A stretch of 64,000 nucleotides of DNA, taken from assembly GCA_035653615.1 (NCBI GenBank), contig DASRBN010000006.1, positions 24,442-88,441 on the forward strand, given 5' to 3'. Position 1 is the stretch's first letter. Every line of letters starts with the position of its first letter. The translations under genes were made by a program, and so were the position numbers. This document shows, piece by piece, positions 16,298-23,725 of the stretch. The stretch is from Ktedonobacteraceae bacterium (GTDB lineage Bacteria > Chloroflexota > Ktedonobacteria > Ktedonobacterales > Ktedonobacteraceae). The notes beneath the pieces were generated by a model. It was not told the origin of the DNA and did no database searches. It saw only the letters and a program-made list of their open reading frames with translations.

Positions 16298-17509
16298 ATG
16301 AACTCCCCCTACATAAGTAATGTTTGGAGAAAAAGTATTGTTGCCGCCTGTATAATGCTGGTAAGCATATCGCTGCTGGCGAGTTGCACATCTACGCCGT
16401 CTTCTGGGCCGGAATCAGATCGCATATCCGGCTCATGCCTGTCCGGTCACCAGGTTGGTTTCATTCACACGTTTCATGCCGAATTGGTCGATGCTTCAGG
16501 ATGTCGAGTGATACTCACAGGGGTCAACTGGTTTGGCTTTGAAACCAGTACCTTTGCTCCGCACGGGCTCAACGTGCGCAACTGGCAGGATATGCTCCGG
16601 CAGATGGCGCAACTCGGTTTCAATGCCATCCGATTGCCTTATACCAATCAATTGTTCGACCCGGCGAGTAAGCCGCAAGGAATTAACTACCGTCTGAATC
16701 CCGATTTGAGAGGCTTGCAAGGGCTGGCGCTTATGGACCGCATTATTCAGGGTGCCGGGCGCCTGGGCCTGAAAGTGATTCTTGATCGCCATGACCCCAC
16801 TGCCGACCAGCGTCCCCCGTTGTGGTACAACGACCAGGTGCCGCAGTCGCGCTGGATTGCGGATTGGGTCATGCTGGCAAAACATTACCGCAATAATCCT
16901 ACCATCATTGGAGCTGACCTGGCGAACGAACCGCATGGGCCGGCAACGTGGGGCGATGGCAATCCCAATACCGACTGGCGCATGGCGGCGCAACATGCGG
17001 GCAATGCGATCCTGGCTGTCAACCCGAACTGGCTGATCATCGTAGAGGGGATCGAGCAGTACCAGGGCGACTCCTACTGGTGGGGCGGTAACCTGGAGGG
17101 AGCAAAGCAGTATCCGGTAAAACTTTCGGAGCCGGATAAGCTGGTCTACTCGGCGCACGACTACGGCCCGGAGATCTATGACCAGCCATGGTTCCAGGTG
17201 CCGAAACTTTCCATGCTTGCTCAGACCCTGCCAGCGGTGTGGGAGAAGCACTGGGCCTTTCTGGAAAAAATGGGCATCCCCGTGTTTCTAGGAGAGTTTG
17301 GCGGAAACTCTACGAGCCAGAATACGGAGGGTATGTGGCAGCGCACCCTGGTAAGTTTTCTCAAGACAAACGATATCAGCTACACCTATTGGGCGTGGAA
17401 CCCGGATTCGGGAGATACCGGTGGTATCCTGCAAAGCGATTGGAAGACGGTCAATCAAGCCAAGATGGATATTTTGAACGCCTATCAATGGCCCATGCTG
17501 GATAAGTAG
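16298..17509 (+). CDS. Secreted GH5 cellulase-like lipoprotein
   Basis: 403 aa with a lipoprotein signal peptide (LVSISLLASC, Cys about 29). The catalytic domain is GH5: GVNWFGFET and FNAIRLPYT near the N-terminus, LKVILDRHDP, IIGADLANEPHG with the acid/base Glu near 210, HDYGPEIY, and VFLGEFGGN with the nucleophile Glu near 331, then YTYWAWNPDSGDTGGIL. These are the endoglucanase-type motifs. It probably cleaves beta-1,4-glucan outside the cell. ATG at 16298 has GGAGAGGAAGG upstream; the 80 extra in-frame codons before it lack any signal. No carbohydrate-binding module is attached. Confidence 0.92.
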   Translation: MNSPYISNVWRKSIVAACIMLVSISLLASCTSTPSSGPESDRISGSCLSGHQVGFIHTFHAELVDASGCRVILTGVNWFGFETSTFAPHGLNVRNWQDMLRQMAQLGFNAIRLPYTNQLFDPASKPQGINYRLNPDLRGLQGLALMDRIIQGAGRLGLKVILDRHDPTADQRPPLWYNDQVPQSRWIADWVMLAKHYRNNPTIIGADLANEPHGPATWGDGNPNTDWRMAAQHAGNAILAVNPNWLIIVEGIEQYQGDSYWWGGNLEGAKQYPVKLSEPDKLVYSAHDYGPEIYDQPWFQVPKLSMLAQTLPAVWEKHWAFLEKMGIPVFLGEFGGNSTSQNTEGMWQRTLVSFLKTNDISYTYWAWNPDSGDTGGILQSDWKTVNQAKMDILNAYQWPMLDK

Positions 17510-17638
17510 GCAGCTACCAGCTGCCCTGTGACGCCGCCGGACGATGTTTTCCCTCGAATGGACTGGAAATTGAAATGCCGGAGCGTCACATTATGACGCG
17601 CCGGTAGCAGTAAGCAAAGTTATCACCTGGACTCAGCA

Positions 17639-17798
17639 GGATTCTTCGCTGCGCTCAGAATGACATGCCCATGCATGTTCAGAGCATGTCATTCTGAGCG
17701 TCAGGCATGTTCAGGGACGTTCGGGGCATGTCATTCTGAGCGTCAGGCATGCCCATGCATGTTCAGGGTATGTCATTCTGAGCGGAGCGAAGAATCCC
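17639..17798. repeat. Cluster of dispersed-repeat copies in both orientations
   Basis: One copy reads forward (GATTCTTCGCTGCGCTCAGA at 17639), then three copies of the complementary CATGTCATTCTGAGCG half at about 17685, 17728 and 17771. They are separated by GTCAGGCATG and CATGCCCATGCATG words. The last copy is complete through GCGAAGAATC. The array can fold into alternative hairpins. A further degraded half lies at 17961. This array fills most of the 17510-18191 gap between the GH5 and sigma-factor genes; otherwise that gap holds only promoter box 4. Confidence 0.85.
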
Positions 17799-18043
17799 AC
17801 GCCAGCTTTTGAGTAATCACCAGATCTACCCCGTTAACACCTCTTTCTCCATTCTCGAGGAATGGAGCCGCTATTTGATTAGCCCCTTTCTCCAGATCAC
17901 AGCACCAGTATCTCCCCCAACAGCAATCCCACGACGTTCGATCCCACCCGCTCCAGCCGCATGTCATTCTAAGTGAAATAAGCCGAAGCCCTGTGGAACA
18001 AAAGGGAACAATCCCTCACGTGCTCGTCCAGCCATCCCATTTT

Positions 18044-18086
18044 TGCCAATGCTCATAACGCTTTCGTGATACGTTCTCATCATACT
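18044..18086 (+). promoter_or_regulatory. Triple-repeat promoter box 4
   Basis: TAACG at 18056 and TGATA at 18067 (11 nt apart) are followed exactly 14 nt later by CATACT at 18081-18086. The expected first repeat, 12 nt upstream at 18044, is only TGCCA, so this copy has two strong repeats and one weak one. It lies about 105 bp upstream of the ECF sigma factor start. Confidence 0.68.
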
Positions 18087-18191
18087 ATCTTCAGTAGAGA
18101 ACAAGGCACAGCCGGTGGAAAGAAAAATGAGGCGCCTGGTGGAGGGATTCTTCGCTTCACTCAGAATGACAAGGAGAAGGGGAAAAGTTGT

Positions 18192-18857
18192 ATGCCGCAA
18201 TATATTCGTCCTGTCGGGCGGCAGGACATGCCGGCCGATGGCGTCCTGGTGAGCCAGGCCATCGCGGGCGATGAGGATGCGTTCGAGACGCTGGTGTGCC
18301 GCTATCACGCGCAGGTCTTCCAGTTCATCCGGCGCTACGTTCGCGACTACGATGAGGCGTGCGATGTATTCCAGCAGGTCTTGCTCAAACTCTTCGCTCA
18401 TATCTCAACACTGTGCCCGGGACAGGAACATCTAGGCCCCTGGCTGTTACGTGTGGCCCGCAATTGCAGCATCGATGAATTGCGCAGGAAGCATATGGTG
18501 TGCTTTTCCGAGCTTGGATGGGATGCTGATGAGGATGGGGAGTCAATACCCCTGGCGTCTAGAGCCGACCCGGGCCTTTCCCCAGAGGAGACGGTGGAGT
18601 GCCAGGAATTGCGGTCGATGGTGTTTGAGGCGATTGATCGATTACCCGTCAGGTTGCGCGACGTGGTGCGTTTACACTACGCGCATCAACTGAGTTTTGC
18701 TGAGATTGGGCAGCAATTGCACATGCCGGTCAGCACGGTGAAATCCTACTTTTACCGCGCGCTCTCGCAACTACGTGTGGCCCTGGTAGCAGAATGGCAG
18801 GTGGATGCTCCGGCTGCGAAGCGCTCGAGGGATCGATCGTTGAGGAAAAAGGCCTGA
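18192..18857 (+). CDS. ECF-type RNA polymerase sigma factor
   Basis: 221 aa. Region 2: AFETLVCRYHAQVFQFIRRY and CDVFQQVLLKLFAHI (residues about 30-75), then WLLRVARNCSIDELRR. Region 4: EAIDRLPVRLRDVVRLHYAH and FAEIGQQLHMPVSTVKSYFY (about 155-195). No anti-sigma gene is adjacent. The frame extends 42 codons upstream, but that part is the translated dispersed repeat at 18143-18173 (GGILRFTQND), so the ATG at 18192 is chosen. The repeat ends in AAGGAGAAGG, which serves as its ribosome-binding site. It is driven by promoter box 4. Confidence 0.92.
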   Translation: MPQYIRPVGRQDMPADGVLVSQAIAGDEDAFETLVCRYHAQVFQFIRRYVRDYDEACDVFQQVLLKLFAHISTLCPGQEHLGPWLLRVARNCSIDELRRKHMVCFSELGWDADEDGESIPLASRADPGLSPEETVECQELRSMVFEAIDRLPVRLRDVVRLHYAHQLSFAEIGQQLHMPVSTVKSYFYRALSQLRVALVAEWQVDAPAAKRSRDRSLRKKA

Positions 18858-18860
18858 TCA

Positions 18861-18903
18861 TAACGCTGTACGTGACGCTTTTGTGACAGATCGTGTTCAT
18901 ACT
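18861..18903 (+). promoter_or_regulatory. Triple-repeat promoter box 5
   Basis: TAACG at 18861, TGACG at 18873 and TGACA at 18884 (spacings 12 and 11) are followed 14 nt later by CATACT at 18898-18903. It starts just after the sigma-factor stop and drives the 18952-19898 gene pair, which includes winged-helix paralog 2. Confidence 0.77.
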
Positions 18904-18951
18904 GGCATGAAGAGAAGATATTGAGCAAGGAATCACGAGAAAGGTTGAAAG

Positions 18952-19425
18952 ATGTTACATTGCGTACAGGTGGAATCTTCTCATAGGCGTTTCAAGGACA
19001 TGATCTTTCGTGTGCTGCCCTTTGCGGTTGTGTCTACCGGTATGTCTCTGCTGCTGGGAATAGCTCTCTTGCTCCTGACAATACATGGAACTGCACACGC
19101 GAGCGCTCCTGCACCGGCCGATATGTTTATGCGGTCGGTGGTCACGCGCGATGGGGCGCTTGGCTGGCACCAGCTCTGCCCTACGCTGCAGGCGGAGCTG
19201 CCTCTCTCTGCCCTGACCGGCCAGGTGGAGCAGCAGCGACGAGCGGAGGCAGGTGAACATCTGACATTCACGCTCGACTATATTGGGGCGCGCGCGCAAC
19301 CAGAGGGCGGCCAGATCCGGCTGTACATCATTACGGCGCATCGACCCGGTGGCTGGGTTGCGCAGCGGACGTACATTGTGTATACACAGGCAAGCGGCTG
19401 TGTCGCGGATGTGAAGAGTTTCTAG
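18952..19425 (+). CDS. Membrane-anchored small protein, paralog of 37062 gene
   Basis: 157 aa; family not recognised. One N-terminal helix (VVSTGMSLLLGIALLLLTIH) is followed by an external domain of about 105 residues beginning APADMFMRSVVTRDGALGWH. Two cysteines (QLCPT and QASGCV) are conserved with the 37062 paralog and could form a disulfide. The pattern of strands (LTFTLDYIGA, IRLYIITAH, TYIVYTQASG) and the DGALGW start suggest an NTF2/cystatin-like fold, an inference only. The winged-helix gene follows two bases after its stop, so the two are probably co-translated from promoter box 5. Confidence 0.78.
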   Translation: MLHCVQVESSHRRFKDMIFRVLPFAVVSTGMSLLLGIALLLLTIHGTAHASAPAPADMFMRSVVTRDGALGWHQLCPTLQAELPLSALTGQVEQQRRAEAGEHLTFTLDYIGARAQPEGGQIRLYIITAHRPGGWVAQRTYIVYTQASGCVADVKSF

Positions 19426-19427
19426 CA

Positions 19428-19898
19428 ATGTCATTATCGAGCCGGTTCAAAGGATATGCATCACCGCAACAATTTCGCTTCTTTCCATTGCCAAAGGTCT
19501 TGCCGGAAGGACACGTCCTGGTGCTCAATACCCACCCGTACAGCCTGTCGACGTTCATCCTGACACAGCTGTCGTCCGAGGTGCATGGACTGGTGGCGCA
19601 AGAGGTGTTCACGGAGCTGGAGATGTATGTGCTGCTGGCCTTGCTGGAATCCTATCCGCGGTACTGTCCCTATGAGATGCTGCGGGCAGCGATTACCGAT
19701 GAGATGCTGAGCCACGCGCGAACGAGTGTGCATGAGGCGATGGAGCAGAAGACGCTGAGCCTTTCGATGCGGCCGGTGAGAAATATTCTGTCGCGTTGCA
19801 GGGCAAAGCTGCATGTGTTTGGCATTGAGATCCGATCAATTCATGCGGAAGGATATCTTCTTACCGCCGCGCGCTACCCTTCCAATCAGGCCGGTTGA
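19428..19898 (+). CDS. Stand-alone OmpR-like winged-helix protein (paralog 2)
   Basis: 156 aa, paralog of the 15403 gene across its whole length. Shared landmarks are FRFxxLPxxLPEGHVLVLNT, HPYSLSTF, LTELEMY versus FTELEMY, CPYEMLRAAITDE, RNILSRCRAKL and IHAEGYLLT. As in paralog 1 the second half matches an OmpR-type winged helix with no receiver domain. It is translationally adjacent to the 18952 membrane protein, a one-component membrane-sensor-plus-regulator arrangement (inference). It sits behind promoter box 5, so autoregulation is possible if it is the reader of that element. Confidence 0.72.
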   Translation: MSLSSRFKGYASPQQFRFFPLPKVLPEGHVLVLNTHPYSLSTFILTQLSSEVHGLVAQEVFTELEMYVLLALLESYPRYCPYEMLRAAITDEMLSHARTSVHEAMEQKTLSLSMRPVRNILSRCRAKLHVFGIEIRSIHAEGYLLTAARYPSNQAG

Positions 19899-20015
19899 AG
19901 AAGCGGGGCAGGGATAGTGCCTTGTTTGTACCTGTCCTCACGGGGTAGCGGGGCAGGGACGAGTCGCCGCCCCTACCGCCTGTGCGGGCAGTTGAAAAGG
20001 AAGGAATGTTTCCCG

Positions 20016-23000
20016 GTGTTGACCATCCAAAAACTTCGTGCCAGGCTTGAAGAACTGGGAAAAATGATTGAGGGCGCGCCCTCCATGCTTGCTCCGGTCT
20101 ATGCTATGGCGGCCAGCGGGCCGGTGGCTATGCCGTCACCTGAGGATGAACGGTGGCTTCCCGTGGAAGTAGGATCGCTCTGGGGGGCAAACCATGGCAC
20201 AGGCTGGTTGATGGCGCGCCTGCGAGTGCCGGAGTCGATGCAAGGCTTGCCCATCGTCCTGCAATTGCTTTCGGATGCCTCTGAGGATGATCCGTTTCTG
20301 CTCGTGCTGGAGGCGACAGTTTTTCTTGATGGGCGAGCCGCCGGGGGAATTGATCGATACCATCCCGGGCTGTTGCTGGAGAAGGCGGTATGCGATGGTG
20401 CAATGCATACGCTGATGCTTCAGGTCTGTACAGAGTCCCCGTTACATTTTGGCGGTCTGTCGCTGCGTCCTCGCCACGTGGTTCACCGGCAGCTCTATAA
20501 CTTGATGCAGACGCTGCTGGATGTGTGCCTTACACTGGATGAGGACAGTGTGACACGGCATGCGTTAGAAGCGCGCCTCAATACGGCCTATACCATGCTC
20601 GATCTGCGTGAGGGCTGGTTGAGCGAGCGCTTCATTGATTCGGCCCGCGCGGCCTATGATTACCTGCGAGCGCATCTGACGCAAGGCCTGGAGGGTGGCA
20701 ACCGCGTGCAGATTACTGCCAGCGGGCACGCCCATCTCGATCTGGGGTGGATGTGGCCTTACTGGAGAACACGTCAGAAGATCGCTCATGCTGTTGCTAC
20801 CGTGCTGGCGTTAATGGAGAACTATCCGGACTGCTCTTATAGCCAGAGCCAGCCACAGTTGCTGCAATGGTTGAAGGAGGATGTGCCTGAACTCTATGCG
20901 CGGGTGAAGCAGCGCGTCGCGGAGGGACGGTTTGAGCCAGTGGGCGCGATGTGGGTTGAGGCCGATTGCAACCTTCCCGGTGGCGAGTCGCTTATCCGGC
21001 AGATCATGCAAGGGTTGCGTTTCTGGCAAGAAGAATTTGGTGTCAAGCCGCGTCAAATCTGGTTGCCAGATGCGTTTGGCTTTAGCGCCGCGCTGCCACA
21101 AATGATGCGTGGTTGTGATATCCCTGTCTTCATGACGACGAAGATGAGCTGGAATCAGGTGAATCGTATGCCCTATGATACGTTTCGCTGGCGTGGCATC
21201 GACGGCTCCGAGGTGCTGGCACACTTCATTACAACCGCGGACCTCGACCCAACCAAAACGTTCTCTACCTACAATGGCTCTCTACAACCGGGCAGTATTA
21301 CAGCGACGTGGAGAAACTATCGCCAGCAGGATTGCAATGATCACTTGCTGTATCTTTATGGTTGGGGCGATGGTGGTGGCGGGCCAACGGAAGAACAGGT
21401 GGCGAGGCTACAACTGCTGGCGAACCTGCGCGATTTTCCCCAGGTGCGCAGCGGGCGCGTTGATGATTACTTCAGCGATCTCTACTGGCGCGTGTGGGAG
21501 AATCCTTGTTTGCCTACGTGGGTGGGCGAGTTGTACTTAGAATACCACCGCGGGACCTATACTTCGCAGGCGCATATCAAGCAGCAGAACAGGCGGGCCG
21601 AATTATTGTATCGCGAGGCGGAGTTATTGAATGCGTGGGCCGGCCTCTATGGCATGCCGTCGCGACAGGAGCAATTGAATGTAGGCTGGCGACTTCTCCT
21701 GCTCAATCAATTTCATGATGTGCTGCCGGGTTCCTCGATCCCTGAAGTATATGAGGATGCCAGGCGACTCTATGCAGAGGCGCGCGCCATAGGAAAGCAG
21801 ATCTACGACGAGGCCCTCGCTGTTGTGCTGGGCCAGGTCACCGCGGGAGAGGGAGACCTGCTGCTGTTGAATACGCTGCCATGGGAACGCATAGACCCGG
21901 TGCAGGTGCCGGAGGCGTTCGCGCGCTATTTCCCGCGGGCCCAGCAGGCAACCGATTGGGATGGGAATACGGTGTGCCTGCTCGATGGTATACGCGTTCC
22001 CTCCTGCGGGGTGCAGGTCGTGCCGGCAGGCGGTAATGTGGTTGCCGGCGACGTAAGGGATCGGCCTGCTTGCCACGCCTCTTACACGGGTGAAGGGGCA
22101 ATCCTCTTGCGGAATCAGTACTATGACCTCTGGATTGATGCGCAGGGGGAGATGAGCCGGCTTTACGATAGAAGCGCGGAACGCGATGTGCTTGCCGCGG
22201 GGGAAACGGGCAACCGGCTCATTGCCTATGAGGACCGCCCCTTGAATTTTGACGCCTGGGATATTGATCTCTTTTATGAAGAGAAGCCCTATCCGCTGCG
22301 AGCGGTAACGGCGATACGCATCATCGAGCAGGGTCCGGTGCGTGTGACCGTCGAGGTTGTCCGCCACTACCTGTCCTCGTCTATCACGCAACGTATTTCG
22401 CTCTGGCGTGGCTCCCCGCGCATCGACATCGCAACTCAGATTGACTGGCACGAACACCAGACATTGTTAAAAGCGGCATTTCCACTGGCGATCAATAGCA
22501 CGCGCGCGACCTATGAAATCCAATTTGGCAGCGTTGAGCGCCCCACGCATCGCAATACTTCCTGGGATATGGCGCGTTTTGAGACATGCGCCCAGCGCTG
22601 GATTGATATGAGCGAAGGCGGGTATGGGGTGAGCCTGCTAAATGATGGGAAGTATGGGCATGACGTACACGATAACGTTGTTCGTCTGACACTCCTGAAA
22701 TCGAGTAGCTATCCCGATAGTCATGCGGATGAGGGTTTGCATCGCTTCACCTACAGCCTCTTGCCGCATGGGGGGGATTGGAGGGAGGCGCAGAGTGTAA
22801 GGAGAGCCTACGAACTCAACGTCCCGCTGTTGTGCGTGAATGAGCAAAAGACCATGCTTGCTGCCAGCGGGAGTAGCGCAGGCGTTTCCTTTTTACAGAC
22901 GGATTGCGCGCACGTGGTGGTAGAGACGGTGAAGCCGGCGGAGGATGGCGATGGTCTGATTGTGCGTCTCTACGAAGCGCATAACCGGCGCGGGCATGGC

Positions 23001-23150
23001 ACGCTCACCTTTGCCGCGCCAGTCCTTTCCGCACAGGAATGTAACCTGCTGGAGGAGCCACTTAACGATGTCCCCTCTCAAGGCAAGACACTGCCTTTTT
23101 GGGTAAGGCCATTTGAGATAAAAACATGGCGCGTTCGTCTTGCGCGATAA
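20016..23150 (+). CDS. GH38 alpha-mannosidase
   Basis: About 1044 aa, a full-length cytoplasmic-type class II alpha-mannosidase with no signal peptide. Catalytic domain: GHAHLDLGWMWPYWRT (zinc ligands His/Asp near residues 238-240), MWVEADCNLPGGESL, IWLPDAFGFSAALPQM (nucleophile Asp near 352) and FHDVLPGSSI. A helical bundle and C-terminal beta-sandwich domains follow (from about residue 640, RNQYYDLWIDAQGEMSRL). It removes mannose from alpha-mannosides or glycan fragments. The start is uncertain: GTG at 20016 with AAGGAAGGA upstream is chosen because the 33 codons before it come from the GC-rich intergenic repeat. Confidence 0.93.
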   Translation: MLTIQKLRARLEELGKMIEGAPSMLAPVYAMAASGPVAMPSPEDERWLPVEVGSLWGANHGTGWLMARLRVPESMQGLPIVLQLLSDASEDDPFLLVLEATVFLDGRAAGGIDRYHPGLLLEKAVCDGAMHTLMLQVCTESPLHFGGLSLRPRHVVHRQLYNLMQTLLDVCLTLDEDSVTRHALEARLNTAYTMLDLREGWLSERFIDSARAAYDYLRAHLTQGLEGGNRVQITASGHAHLDLGWMWPYWRTRQKIAHAVATVLALMENYPDCSYSQSQPQLLQWLKEDVPELYARVKQRVAEGRFEPVGAMWVEADCNLPGGESLIRQIMQGLRFWQEEFGVKPRQIWLPDAFGFSAALPQMMRGCDIPVFMTTKMSWNQVNRMPYDTFRWRGIDGSEVLAHFITTADLDPTKTFSTYNGSLQPGSITATWRNYRQQDCNDHLLYLYGWGDGGGGPTEEQVARLQLLANLRDFPQVRSGRVDDYFSDLYWRVWENPCLPTWVGELYLEYHRGTYTSQAHIKQQNRRAELLYREAELLNAWAGLYGMPSRQEQLNVGWRLLLLNQFHDVLPGSSIPEVYEDARRLYAEARAIGKQIYDEALAVVLGQVTAGEGDLLLLNTLPWERIDPVQVPEAFARYFPRAQQATDWDGNTVCLLDGIRVPSCGVQVVPAGGNVVAGDVRDRPACHASYTGEGAILLRNQYYDLWIDAQGEMSRLYDRSAERDVLAAGETGNRLIAYEDRPLNFDAWDIDLFYEEKPYPLRAVTAIRIIEQGPVRVTVEVVRHYLSSSITQRISLWRGSPRIDIATQIDWHEHQTLLKAAFPLAINSTRATYEIQFGSVERPTHRNTSWDMARFETCAQRWIDMSEGGYGVSLLNDGKYGHDVHDNVVRLTLLKSSSYPDSHADEGLHRFTYSLLPHGGDWREAQSVRRAYELNVPLLCVNEQKTMLAASGSSAGVSFLQTDCAHVVVETVKPAEDGDGLIVRLYEAHNRRGHGTLTFAAPVLSAQECNLLEEPLNDVPSQGKTLPFWVRPFEIKTWRVRLAR

Positions 23151-23185
23151 CCTGGTGACACGGAGAGATGCGCTGGGCCATCTAT

Positions 23186-23605
23186 CTACTCGGCCAGCGC
23201 GGTAATCACATCCTGGACGCGTTGTAATGAATCACGCCGCAAGTAGTAATACACCCACAGGCCCTTCTTTTCGCAGTCGATAAGCCCGGCATGGCGCAAA
23301 ATATGCAAATGATGGGAGATGGTCGGCTGCCCCAACGCAAATTTATCGACGATCTCGAGCACGCTTACTTTTCCTTCGTATCGTTTGAGCAAATTGAGGA
23401 TGCTCAGGCGGGTAGGGTTGGCCAACGCTTTGAGCAAAGAAGCCTCCTGGGCGGCTTCCTCTTCTGAAAGGGGAAGTACATACCTGGAAGCCGTGTCTGT
23501 CATTGCATTTGCGCCAGTTGCTTGATCGTTCGAGGCCCGCATGCGCTTTGTCGAGTTCGCGGATGTAGCTGTGTGATGAGTTACAGCTGGTGTATTCATC
23601 GTCAT
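23186..23605 (-). CDS. ArsR-family helix-turn-helix regulator
   Basis: 139 aa. After an unusually long polar N-terminus of about 50 residues, the ArsR winged helix reads LLKALANPTRLSILNLLKRY, VLEIVDKFALGQPTISHHLH, then ILRHAGLIDCEKKGLWVYYY. The usual metal-sensing CxC in the recognition region is absent; only Cys in LIDCEKK is present, so a non-metal signal is likely. GGAGG lies before the ATG. Promoter box 6 is about 75 bp upstream. It is a single gene; its targets are not apparent from the neighbourhood. Confidence 0.9.
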   Translation of the reverse strand: MTMNTPAVTHHTATSANSTKRMRASNDQATGANAMTDTASRYVLPLSEEEAAQEASLLKALANPTRLSILNLLKRYEGKVSVLEIVDKFALGQPTISHHLHILRHAGLIDCEKKGLWVYYYLRRDSLQRVQDVITALAE

Positions 23606-23681
23606 GTATCAACCTCCATGTAGAGAAAAAGAGCCAGGGCCTGCTGGGGCCGGCGTGAACGAGCGCGTCATACTTTACTTC

Positions 23682-23725
23682 AGTATAGATGAAGGTATGC
23701 CATAAAAGCGTCATAGATAGCGTTA
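23682..23725 (-). promoter_or_regulatory. Triple-repeat promoter box 6
   Basis: On the complement: TAACG starting at 23725, TGACG at 23713 and TGGCA at 23702 (spacings 12 and 11), then TATACT at 23687-23682. It directs transcription toward the ArsR gene. It overlaps the last codon of the MalT/LuxR gene, whose stop is at 23723. Confidence 0.7.

Noticed and set aside
16496..17251. 251-aa minus-strand ORF opposite the GH5 gene
   Set aside because: Antisense shadow of a catalytic domain with clear GH5 motifs; no ribosome-binding site or hydrophobic pattern of its own.
17639..17798. CRISPR array or IS terminal repeats
   Set aside because: Copies are irregular in spacing and orientation, there are no unique spacers of constant size, and no transposase or cas gene is nearby.
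21624..22457. 277-aa minus-strand ORF opposite the GH38 gene
   Set aside because: Antisense shadow of the mannosidase; composition is typical of a complementary frame.
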